Numbered from the stretch's first letter, positions 1-6,692 are shown. The stretch: 7,644 nucleotides of DNA from Candidatus Atribacteria bacterium (GCA_016934875.1 JAFGSC010000147.1:1-7644), one strand, 5' to 3'. Numbers and translations: made by a program. The notes: generated by a model not told the origin, from the letters alone.

Positions 1-14
1 TATTGATTTTCTGA

Positions 15-43
15 AATATAAGGAAATTATTATTCTAAGTCAA
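15..43 (-). promoter_or_regulatory. Sigma70-like promoter reading out of the window
   Basis: On the minus strand there is a TTGACT -35 box (38-43), a 17-bp spacer and a TATATT -10 box (15-20). This is close to consensus and would drive a gene to the left of position 1. The region is very AT-rich, so chance is possible. The same TTGACT box, with a similar upstream flank, recurs in front of the TPR gene at the other end of the cluster, which raises the odds that it is real. Confidence 0.5.
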
Positions 44-77
44 TATATTTTTGTAAATTAAATTATTTTGTTAAAAC
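37..77 (-). repeat. Left copy of a promoter-proximal repeat
   Basis: Read on the minus strand, this 41-bp stretch starts GTTTTAACAAAATAATT and ends at the TTGACT box. It matches the 44-bp stretch at 6814-6857 at about 85% by eye, with a 3-nt length difference. The first 17 positions differ at only two. Both copies lie immediately upstream of a TTGACT -35 box in the same orientation. They could be a shared UP-element or operator, or the scar of a duplication or insertion spanning the gene cluster. Confidence 0.5.
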
Positions 78-113
78 ACGCTTTATATAAACTAGTGAAA
101 ATATACCCCAGTA

Positions 114-236
114 CTAACCTTTTGGTGGAGGCTTGGGTTTGTTCGGTTTAGGCCCACTTGAAGGCTTTTGAGGTTTCGGCCCTTGTTTAGGTATTGGCTT
201 TGGTTTCCGTTTAGGTCCTTTGCAATAGATAGTCAT
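114..236 (-). CDS. 40-residue proline/lysine-rich microprotein
   Basis: This short gene starts at ATG 234-236 and stops at TAG 114-116. Upstream is AAAGGAAT (243-250), a good Shine-Dalgarno sequence placed inside the last codons of the membrane-protein gene. The two genes are only 4 bp apart, so translational coupling is likely. After MTIYCKG the product is almost wholly K, P, G, Q and S, in repeated KP/GPKP steps with several PxxP patterns. It has no hydrophobic core and is probably disordered and very basic, suited to binding a polyanion or an SH3-like fold. No family is recognised. It is the last gene of its group. Its function is unknown; a role as an effector accessory or as a substrate of the Arg/Lys-type caspase is speculation. 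Chance seems unlikely given the ribosome binding site, tight spacing and strong compositional bias, but there is no homology evidence. Confidence 0.6.
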   Translation of the reverse strand: MTIYCKGPKRKPKPIPKQGPKPQKPSSGPKPNKPKPPPKG

Positions 237-240
237 TTTT

Positions 241-873
241 TTATTCCTTTGATTTTGGTAATACATTTCTCACATACAGATAAGTACCCCAGAAATGTTC
301 ACCGCTTTTTGATAATTTATATGGAGATTTTCCGGGATTATCTTCGAAAATAATTTTAAAAATCAAATTATTTCTTTCTTTTTTCACAAGTGCGTATAGT
401 ATACGACTTAATTTCTCGGAAGGTTCGATATAAAGATCGGGTTCATTTTCATCACTTAAAATGGAAAGCCAATTATCATAACTTTCAAATACTAATTCTT
501 GCTTTTCTTCCTGAATCTCATAACATGCATAGTTTAATTTGCCCAGATAAATTCTTCTTTTCCCTACATTTTCGAGACTGACATTAAGAATAATCCAGTT
601 ATACTTGTTGTCTGATTTATGAATGGTTGTTAAAGTGGGCTCAATATGTAAACCCAGTGAATTTTGTCTCTGAAAAACAAATTTTGATATAGCCCATATT
701 CCACCGATAAGAATTGCTAAACATGTTAAGTAGGATTGAACAATAGAAATAAAATTTTCAAATTGTTTGGGGCAAAAAATTATTCCAAAATATATTGTAG
801 CTAAAATTACACCTATACTTACTATTAATATTATAATGATCGTCAATATGCCTTTTGTCTTGTCTTTCAGCAT
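241..873 (-). CDS. Two-helix membrane protein with C-terminal cytoplasmic beta-rich domain
   Basis: The chosen start is the ATG at 871-873 (MLKDKTKG, 210 residues) because TTAGGG sits 6-9 nt upstream. An in-frame ATG at 901-903 would add ten residues but has no ribosome binding site. The product has a basic N-terminus, one long hydrophobic helix (about residues 8-33), a short loop, and a second helix (about 43-65) followed by KFVFQRQ. By the positive-inside rule both termini are cytoplasmic. Residues about 74-200 look beta-rich, with an Ig/CARDB-like stretch around LHIEPTL and NVSLENVGKRRIYL. No named family or catalytic motif is recognised. It lies 36 bp downstream of the caspase gene and 4 bp before the microprotein gene, so it is very probably co-transcribed with both. 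A membrane effector, a caspase target or an anchor for the complex are all possible. The gene call is secure; the role is inference. Confidence 0.85.
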   Translation of the reverse strand: MLKDKTKGILTIIIILIVSIGVILATIYFGIIFCPKQFENFISIVQSYLTCLAILIGGIWAISKFVFQRQNSLGLHIEPTLTTIHKSDNKYNWIILNVSLENVGKRRIYLGKLNYACYEIQEEKQELVFESYDNWLSILSDENEPDLYIEPSEKLSRILYALVKKERNNLIFKIIFEDNPGKSPYKLSKSGEHFWGTYLYVRNVLPKSKE

Positions 874-909
874 CTCATACCCTAATCTATTTTTTTTACA
901 CATAATTTA

Positions 910-1932
910 TTATTTATATGGGTAATAGAGTTCATACTTCGCTTGATTTTCTGTCTCAGCCCATTCAAGAAGATCGTCTAAAAGCTCTTGTTGCTCTGCA
1001 TATTCTAGTAATAAATTAATAATATCTGCTAACCCCCAGCTTTTTCCAATTCGATAATGAAGTGGTCTAAATTTTGGATTATAAAAACATAATTGTCGGA
1101 GATGACTATCAGAGAAACCTTTTATAAGTAAGTTACGGATACTTTCACGATCATATTCATGTTCACGACAGTTTATTTGTAAAGGATTAGGAGATGTTCT
1201 ACCACCAGCATAATAAGCCAGGACAAAATTATCTGTTTGCGTATGGTCGAAAAAAGGTTGTTGCTTTTGCTTGGTACGCCTTGAAACTTGTTCTCTAACA
1301 TACATAGCAACATCATCAACATAGACACGACCATCTTGTCTAGATGATGTGCCATGTCCTGAAAGCGCTTCTAAAATGGTTTCAGTAAAAATACTGTTAT
1401 CACCATCTATAATTGATGTTTGATTTTTTTGTGAAGAAGCAATTAGAACTTTTCCACTCTCTTTTTTAACATTTTCTAATAAAACTTGAGGAAATGGAGA
1501 ATGCTTGAATTCTACCATACCGCCAGCATAGCAAGTGTCAAGAAGTATTAATAAGTTTTCTGCTTCTATCGCCATAAGTTGTTCTGTTAACTCTTTACCA
1601 GAGATACATGTACTAGATAACTCATATATATTGTAATCGTATGGTAAGAGATAATAATCTGGAGTCTCAATACCATGACCAGAGAAATAAAAAATAACCG
1701 TTGATTTAGGCTTTTTTATAACTTTTTTCTGCAAACGTTCTATAGAAGATAAGATCCCATCACGAGTTGCGTCTACGCTTACTAAATGTTCTACTTGATC
1801 ACGGGGATAGGCACAATATTTTTCATCTATGAGTAATTCTCGTAAAGCGATTGCGTCATTCCCAGTTGTTCTCAGATCACCTGCAACGCCAATTATAAGG
1901 GCATAACCATAATTAAAAATAGAATCTGACAT
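910..1932 (-). CDS. Caspase-like (C14, orthocaspase-type) protease with C-terminal effector-associated domain
   Basis: Residues about 8-245 form a caspase-fold peptidase. It opens with YALIIGVAGD, has the catalytic histidine in FYFSGHG (His86) and the catalytic cysteine in LLDTCYAGG (Cys134), then IASSQ (165-168) and a GDNSIFTETILEAL segment typical of C14 enzymes. Asp132, two residues before the cysteine, matches the acidic S1 residue of metacaspases and orthocaspases, which cleave after Arg or Lys rather than Asp. Residues about 262-335 are an alpha-helical effector-associated domain of the kind that recruits effectors by homotypic contact. They are nearly the same as the C-terminus of the upstream 143-residue protein. 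There is no signal peptide or membrane helix, so it should be cytoplasmic. AGGAA lies 9 nt before the ATG. The catalytic pair is intact, so it should be active. Activation through the adaptor and a cell-death or immune role are inferred. Confidence 0.95.
   Translation of the reverse strand: MSDSIFNYGYALIIGVAGDLRTTGNDAIALRELLIDEKYCAYPRDQVEHLVSVDATRDGILSSIERLQKKVIKKPKSTVIFYFSGHGIETPDYYLLPYDYNIYELSSTCISGKELTEQLMAIEAENLLILLDTCYAGGMVEFKHSPFPQVLLENVKKESGKVLIASSQKNQTSIIDGDNSIFTETILEALSGHGTSSRQDGRVYVDDVAMYVREQVSRRTKQKQQPFFDHTQTDNFVLAYYAGGRTSPNPLQINCREHEYDRESIRNLLIKGFSDSHLRQLCFYNPKFRPLHYRIGKSWGLADIINLLLEYAEQQELLDDLLEWAETENQAKYELYYPYK
958..996 (-). repeat. 39-bp near-identical block in the caspase effector-associated domain
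   Basis: This block encodes part of the last helices of the domain (EQQELLDDLLEWA). It matches 2035-2073 in the neighbouring adaptor gene at 38 of 39 bases, although sequence on either side has diverged considerably more. This points to a recent duplication or local gene conversion between the two domain copies. Confidence 0.85.
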
Positions 1933-1983
1933 TTTATTTATTTCCTATTTTAAAAATGAGCTATCAGTAATATAACCAGAAGC

Positions 1984-2415
1984 CTAATCCCAATAGGGTT
2001 GATATAATAGGTATTTATCATTATTCTCAGTTTTAGCCCATTCAAGAAGATCGTCTAAAAGTTCTTGTTGCTCAGAGTATTCTATTAATGAGTGAATAAT
2101 TTCGGCCCTTCCAAGCTCTCTTGTATTAATCTGATAATAAAGTGGTTTAAACTTTGGATTATCATATATGAAGATCGTTAACTTGATTTCCGAAAATCCT
2201 TTACAAAGCAGAGTACGAATTTTAGCTGTATGATATAGCTTTGGTTTGGCCTTTAATCTTTCTTGATCTCTGTCTTTTATGATTAATTTATTCTTATTAT
2301 AAGAATCGTGATATTTTTTTGTATACCTAAGGATCAGTTTGCATTCAGAATTAGGCAATTCAAGAATATGATCTTTGTCTAAAATTAGACATGTGTTTGG
2401 GTTATTTTCCATCAT
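1984..2415 (-). CDS. Small effector-associated-domain protein, likely adaptor for the caspase
   Basis: A 143-residue soluble protein. Residues about 65-140 are an effector-associated domain clearly homologous to the end of the downstream caspase: both share LLxKGFS, a YDNPKF/FYNPKF segment, PLxY, and EQQELLDDLLEWA followed by TEN, KY and a PY ending. Residues 1-60 (LILDKDHILELPNSE and a Lys-rich stretch) match no family I know and may be a ligand- or partner-binding part. It lies 51 bp upstream of the caspase gene with no terminator between them, so they are probably co-transcribed. Two consecutive ATGs (2410-2415) follow a weak AGG; either may be used. Such domains are known to pair homotypically, so the natural reading is an adaptor bringing a signal to the caspase. 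An inhibitor that occupies the caspase domain fits equally well. The exact numbered family of this domain was not assigned. Confidence 0.88.
   Translation of the reverse strand: MMENNPNTCLILDKDHILELPNSECKLILRYTKKYHDSYNKNKLIIKDRDQERLKAKPKLYHTAKIRTLLCKGFSEIKLTIFIYDNPKFKPLYYQINTRELGRAEIIHSLIEYSEQQELLDDLLEWAKTENNDKYLLYQPYWD
2035..2073 (-). repeat. 39-bp near-identical block in the adaptor effector-associated domain
   Basis: Partner of 958-996, with a single base difference over 39 positions. It lies at the equivalent place in the domain-coding sequence, which supports a duplication or conversion rather than convergence. Confidence 0.85.
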
Positions 2416-2507
2416 TTAATAACCTAAGATAATAGACAATTCTTATAAAAAAATTCTCTCAAAAAGTATGAATGAATCAAATAGGCTAAGAGGTACTATT
2501 GTCATTG

Positions 2508-2541
2508 AAAAAAATTTAATGCGAAAGTTCTTAAGCATTAA
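2508..2541 (-). terminator. Weak intrinsic-terminator-like hairpin after the 62-residue gene
   Basis: On the minus strand TTAATGC (2535-2541) pairs with GCATTAA (2516-2522) around a 12-nt loop. A run of seven T follows (2508-2514). It begins 3 bp after the stop codon of the basic coiled-coil gene. The stem is low in GC, so it may only attenuate transcription. If it works, it divides the locus into a TPR-peptidase group and an adaptor-caspase group. No clear promoter for the second group was found in the 90 bp that follow. Confidence 0.45.
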
Positions 2542-2543
2542 GT

Positions 2544-2732
2544 TCATCGTTTCTTAGGAGTATAAGGAGTTTGCCTTCTACCTCGTCCATTTGAAGTACT
2601 GCTAGGTGGTTCAATTTCTCTTATTAATTCATCATACTTCTTTTTTTTCTTTTTGTATTCTTCGCTGTCGATTCCATTTGTTTGTTTAATAAGTTCTAGT
2701 TCTTCCCATAATTTTTGTTGTTTCGGATTCAT
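2544..2732 (-). CDS. 62-residue basic helical protein overlapping the peptidase 3' end
   Basis: The ATG at 2730-2732 follows GGAGG (2737-2741) by four bases, the strongest Shine-Dalgarno among the cluster genes, so translation is well supported. The gene overlaps the last 47 bp of the peptidase gene in another frame, suggesting coupled expression and fixed stoichiometry. Residues 1-40 are strongly helical and charged (LWEELELIKQ, then EEYKKKKKKYDELIREI), probably a short coiled coil or helical hairpin. Residues 41-62 are a disordered tail rich in Pro, Ser, Gly and Arg/Lys, ending in YTPKKR. No family is recognised. The tail recalls the 40-residue proline/lysine-rich product at the end of the other gene group. 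It could be a partner of the peptidase, a nucleic-acid-binding peptide or a caspase substrate; none of these is shown by the sequence. Confidence 0.75.
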   Translation of the reverse strand: MNPKQQKLWEELELIKQTNGIDSEEYKKKKKKYDELIREIEPPSSTSNGRGRRQTPYTPKKR

Positions 2733-5091
2733 AAGTCCTCCATTTTAATTTGTTATAAATAAAATCCTCAAGCGGACATTTTTGTAATTGGCAATCAAAA
2801 GGACAGTTCTGTTTCTTAAAAAGTGGTTTAACCTCTTCATCATTCTCATATAACAATTCAGCAATTTTTCGTAGTCGGTGATGACTACGCCAATCGATTA
2901 TGGAAGGATTAAGCAGTCGATTCCTAATGTCATCAGCATTGAATTCAACTGGTGGTTGATTCTTTAAATTTTCTACTATACAGAAATCAATATTTGTTGC
3001 AACAAGAAATGATCGTATTGCACAACGCAAACTAAATTCACGACTAATAACATCAAGATATTCAAATCCTTCTCTGTATTTAGAATTATACCGAGGGGGA
3101 AATGTTTCAAAGAATTCGCTTCTTAATTGACGTTGGTAAAAGCCTGTTGCTTCATCAAGTAAAAAAATCTGGCGAGAAGTGAAGGCTTGCCGCACTTCAT
3201 GGTCAAGTTTTTTTAAAAAAATCATTTCCATCCATGCTGCAAATCCTTCATTTACAATGATTGCACTATCATTGATGAGTTTTGCAGCTTTCTTGTCATT
3301 GTCATTACCAGTTTCACTGAGATAGCCATATTTTTGTAGAGTAGCGAGTTGCTGTCCAAGTCGAGTCTGCGTATAAAAAAAGCCATGACCATATTTCTCG
3401 TGTAGCAGATATGCAGCGATATTTTGTTTTATATTAATGTTTTCGCTTTCTTCAGAACATAACAGGTTGTACTCAAGATATCTTTTGTCATCTGGATGTA
3501 ATTCAGCCAGGTGACTGGCAAGATGAGGATCACAAGGAATAAATGCGCCTCGATTGGTGAGATACACTGGCGATATGTAAGTCAGTACTAAATCAAGCAA
3601 ATCGGGATTGTTCCCTCGCTCTCTATTGGCCGAATTGATTACTTCTTTTAACCAGGCGGCTGAATACCCTTCATAAACTTGTTCAACGAATTCTTTGGGT
3701 GACAAAATTTCAAAAGGCTGTTTTATAACCTGATCGCAAGCCAGGCGTTCATCCACTTGTTTCAAGCGAGCGGCAATTTCTGCGTTCAATGGAAATACGT
3801 AAGCTACTTTTAACTCAGTGATTCTATCAGAAGCAGATCGACTAACCTGGATTAATGCTGACAATGATTGTCCAGTTTCAGCAAGTACGAGTTCCAGTTT
3901 ATGAGTGCCTATTGTTGTAGCTCTTAAGAGCCACTGTGATCTGGAAAACCCAGTTTGGTATTCCCGTTCTATAAAACCCTCTGTAAAATTTAATTTGAGC
4001 TGATAGGGAAGCTCATTCGATTCAGCCGTCCAGTGGAAAATACCTTCCGCTGTAAAGGATTCTCCTCTTTCAAAGCTCGTCCTAGAGGCTCCTGTTTTAT
4101 CCTTAATCTCCAGCGTAAGGTAGCCTGGCGCCAAACAGCGCATTTCGGATAATTGGTCGAAATAAAGACTGGTTTGCTCTTGAACATGTAAAGCTATCCG
4201 CAGCTTTTGTTCTCCTAAAGTCTGGGGCGTTACTGTCCACTGCATTAGTGTAGTTGCATTTGGCGGAATCGATCGTTTCTTTTTGGCAGGCTCGGAGATG
4301 AGCGCATCAGCATCGGATTCTAAAACACATTTTACTTGTGGTCGTAACTCAGAATCGTTGTTCTTTAGCTTTAGCAAAACAACCACACTCTGTCCTAATG
4401 TAACAGTACCTGGTATTGTAATTTCCTCTACCTCAATAACATTTCGAACTGCTAACCAACAGAAAGTGTTGGCTACTAACTTCTCATTGTTTTTATCTGC
4501 AAGCAGTTCATTTGTAAATAAATCAACATCACCTATCGCCACAACACGTCCCAAGCCTGCATTAGCGCAGCCAATAATCGGCTGTTTGGTTTCGTCGGTA
4601 AAAGCTAAAGGATAAGCTCCATTACCAGGAATGATAGAGGCAACATTTCCAACCTTAACCCATTTCAGATTAGCAGTAATGTAGTGGGGTCGGAATTTTT
4701 GCAGAACCGTAGGCGGGTAGTTAAGATACTCCCGAATCTCCAAGCCTGCTATACCAGCCAACTCATTTAAACGATGTTTGGGATTGATAAATGTTTTGGA
4801 GTTGCTGATAATTAATAATCCTCCACCTTGTTCAACGAATTCTTTGATCACACCAACTTCTTCTATTTCTAAATCTTCTCGAGGGGCACCTATAACCAGG
4901 ATTTTGTGGACAGCGAGTTGATCTGGGCTGATAACTTGAGTTGTGGAAGCTACATCATAATCCAAACTTTTTAATAGCTGGCGCATTGAGGAAATATGAT
5001 ATTCACTATCTTCCGCTTCGGTAATAGTTAATAATTCCCTATGAGATTCAGAAAATAAAACTTTGATTTTTGATTCTTTCTGATTATTCAT
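2686..5091 (-). CDS. Predicted zinc metallopeptidase (HEXXGH) with amidotransferase-like and Ig-like N-terminal domains
   Basis: An 801-residue protein without signal peptide or membrane helix. Residues about 9-215 look like a class I glutamine-amidotransferase-like/GldG-type Rossmann fold (HKILVIGAP near 62-70, EFVEQGGGLLIIS near 84-96, GRVVAIGD near 181-188). No catalytic Cys-His pair is evident, so this part is probably binding or structural. Residues about 220-305 and 325-418 look like two Ig/CARDB-type beta sandwiches. The C-terminal half carries HEKYGH (564-569) and NEGFAAW (614-620). His564, His569 and Glu615 would bind zinc and Glu565 would be catalytic, as in gluzincins. The HEXXGH spacing is that of the dipeptidyl-peptidase III (M49) family rather than HEXXH, but the rest does not resemble M49. 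Three cysteines (763, 767, 772) lie near the end. The start follows a weak GGA. Substrate unknown; peptidase activity is inferred from motifs. Confidence 0.85.
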   Translation of the reverse strand: MNNQKESKIKVLFSESHRELLTITEAEDSEYHISSMRQLLKSLDYDVASTTQVISPDQLAVHKILVIGAPREDLEIEEVGVIKEFVEQGGGLLIISNSKTFINPKHRLNELAGIAGLEIREYLNYPPTVLQKFRPHYITANLKWVKVGNVASIIPGNGAYPLAFTDETKQPIIGCANAGLGRVVAIGDVDLFTNELLADKNNEKLVANTFCWLAVRNVIEVEEITIPGTVTLGQSVVVLLKLKNNDSELRPQVKCVLESDADALISEPAKKKRSIPPNATTLMQWTVTPQTLGEQKLRIALHVQEQTSLYFDQLSEMRCLAPGYLTLEIKDKTGASRTSFERGESFTAEGIFHWTAESNELPYQLKLNFTEGFIEREYQTGFSRSQWLLRATTIGTHKLELVLAETGQSLSALIQVSRSASDRITELKVAYVFPLNAEIAARLKQVDERLACDQVIKQPFEILSPKEFVEQVYEGYSAAWLKEVINSANRERGNNPDLLDLVLTYISPVYLTNRGAFIPCDPHLASHLAELHPDDKRYLEYNLLCSEESENINIKQNIAAYLLHEKYGHGFFYTQTRLGQQLATLQKYGYLSETGNDNDKKAAKLINDSAIIVNEGFAAWMEMIFLKKLDHEVRQAFTSRQIFLLDEATGFYQRQLRSEFFETFPPRYNSKYREGFEYLDVISREFSLRCAIRSFLVATNIDFCIVENLKNQPPVEFNADDIRNRLLNPSIIDWRSHHRLRKIAELLYENDEEVKPLFKKQNCPFDCQLQKCPLEDFIYNKLKWRTYESETTKIMGRTRTY

Positions 5092-5336
5092 ACCATATCC
5101 ATATTACAGCTATATCAAGCTTTTAATCGGAAATTAGATAAATATCCTGAAATCCTGATCTATATTTCTAAGATGTTAAGGAGTCGACAGATAATCCCTC
5201 AGTCATTTATTGTACAAATTGAAACGGTACTTAACCAGCCTCTATAGCCACTGTTGATAGAATAAGTCGGAGTAGTGGATTTAGTTAATACAAAATATCT
5301 TAATCATAAGTCTATCCATAGTTTATACTACTCAAT

Positions 5337-6692
5337 TTAATATGTTTTTCCATCTGGATTACACACTTGGATTTTTATATTTTTAATATTGATTAATGGT
5401 TTCTCTTTTAGGATAATGTCAATGTTTCTTGATACATTTTCTGTTTGTTGTTGAGCACCTATACTTTTAAATATATCTAGTGCCTGTTTGAGATAATTTA
5501 ATGCCTCTTCAGGCTTGCCTAGTTCAATATATATGTGACCGATGTTGTCGAGAGTAGTGGGCATGCCAATCCCCAGCTCAGGGCAAATCTTTCTATCAAT
5601 TTCGAGCGCCTGTTGGTGATACTTTAATGCTTTTTCAGGCTTGCCTAAAATACTATACATAAGACCGATTTGGTCGAGCTGGTTTGCTGTGAATAGCTCT
5701 TCGCCTTTCTTTTGGTGAATCTCTAACGACTGTTGGTAATACTTTAATGCCTTTTCAGCCTGGCCTATATCTCTATATATATGACCAATGCTGCTGAGTT
5801 GATTCGCCATGGGCGAATCATCGCCAATCTTTCTATAAATATCTAAAGCCTGTTGGTGATACTTTAATGCCTTTTTAGGCTTGTCTAAATCTCTATATAT
5901 AAAACCAATGCTGCTGAGTTGATTCGCTGTGTGCGAATTATCGTCAATCTTTCTATAAATACCTAGCGCCTGTTGGTGATACTTCAATGCCTTTTTAAGC
6001 CTGCCTAATTTTTTATTTATATGTCCGATCGTGTGGAGTTGGTTGGCTGTGAATAACTCATCGCCTATCTTTTGGTAAATCTTTAACGATCGTTGATGAT
6101 ATTTCAATGACTTTTTAGTTCTGCCTAAAATACTATATACCAGACCTATGTTCTCAAGAGCAGTGGCTGTACCCTGTAATTTTTCGTTATTATCTTTTAC
6201 TCTTGTAGCTATACTTAGCGCTTTTTTGTAGTGCCTTTCAGCATCTTTTAATTTTGACAATGCATGATAACAGTTACCTATGAGTATATTAGCGGCAACT
6301 CTATTTGATTCTGTGGTTTGTGGGTGGGAAAGAAATTTTTTAAATTCTATAATAGCATCCTTAAATTTAGACTTTTCTTGATAATTTTTTCCTTCGTTGA
6401 AAGAATCTTTTAATAAGGGATTTTCGCCAAGGCCATTTATATAGGATATTGGCTTCCCTATATGAAATGATTCATGTCTTTCGCTCAAACGTTTGTTATA
6501 ATAATTCTTTCTACCATCCCTTTTCTCTTTCTTCTCCTTTTTTATTACTCCAAAAATGCCATAAATACAGATTAATAAACAGATAATCCAGATTATTGTT
6601 TTTGTGTTGTCTGTTAGGTTCTGTAGTGTAGATAAATATGCTCCTAATACTAATGGCCCAATTATTAAGACAATTTTTATCCCTTTAGACAT
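5337..6692 (-). CDS. Membrane-anchored TPR-repeat protein
   Basis: A 451-residue protein with two N-terminal transmembrane helices (about 6-22 and 33-50) separated by a short polar loop. A very basic segment follows (KKEKKEKRDGRK, 51-62), placing the rest in the cytoplasm by the positive-inside rule. From about residue 93 to 410 there are roughly eight tetratricopeptide repeats. Those at about 175-375 are 40-residue, kinesin-light-chain-type units of high mutual similarity (IGxIYxxLGxxxKALKYHQQAL). Such arrays bind proteins or peptides. A linker and a short tail ending CNPDGKTY close the protein. An in-frame TAA lies two codons before the ATG, so the start is fixed. The nearest AAGGA is about 13 nt away, suggesting modest translation. 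A clear promoter lies about 100 bp upstream. It is the first gene of the cluster, 245 bp from the peptidase gene. A scaffold or sensor role is inferred. Confidence 0.92.
   Translation of the reverse strand: MSKGIKIVLIIGPLVLGAYLSTLQNLTDNTKTIIWIICLLICIYGIFGVIKKEKKEKRDGRKNYYNKRLSERHESFHIGKPISYINGLGENPLLKDSFNEGKNYQEKSKFKDAIIEFKKFLSHPQTTESNRVAANILIGNCYHALSKLKDAERHYKKALSIATRVKDNNEKLQGTATALENIGLVYSILGRTKKSLKYHQRSLKIYQKIGDELFTANQLHTIGHINKKLGRLKKALKYHQQALGIYRKIDDNSHTANQLSSIGFIYRDLDKPKKALKYHQQALDIYRKIGDDSPMANQLSSIGHIYRDIGQAEKALKYYQQSLEIHQKKGEELFTANQLDQIGLMYSILGKPEKALKYHQQALEIDRKICPELGIGMPTTLDNIGHIYIELGKPEEALNYLKQALDIFKSIGAQQQTENVSRNIDIILKEKPLINIKNIKIQVCNPDGKTY
5568..6170 (-). repeat. 120-bp tandem coding repeats in the TPR gene
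   Basis: Five consecutive 40-codon units share nucleotide as well as protein similarity. On the plus strand the motif TGTTGGTGAT, or a near variant, recurs at 5611, 5731, 5851, 5971 and 6091, exactly 120 bp apart. DNA-level similarity suggests recent unit duplication or homogenisation, so the number of units may differ between strains. Confidence 0.85.

Noticed and set aside
168..581. Two plus-strand open frames of about 60 codons
   Set aside because: They are antisense to the microprotein and membrane-protein genes, and their composition shows no protein-like pattern.
3990..4187. Minus-strand 65-codon frame inside the peptidase gene, and a similar one at 1173-1355 inside the caspase gene
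   Set aside because: Alternative-frame shadows of well-supported genes without their own ribosome binding sites.
4283..4615. Plus-strand open frame of 110 codons
   Set aside because: It lies wholly inside the peptidase gene on the opposite strand, has no ribosome binding site and its translation looks like an antisense shadow.
5092..5336. Possible promoter (TTGTAC box) or small gene between the TPR and peptidase genes
   Set aside because: No convincing -10 box at the right spacing, no terminator-like hairpin, and only frames of about 12 codons lacking ribosome binding sites.
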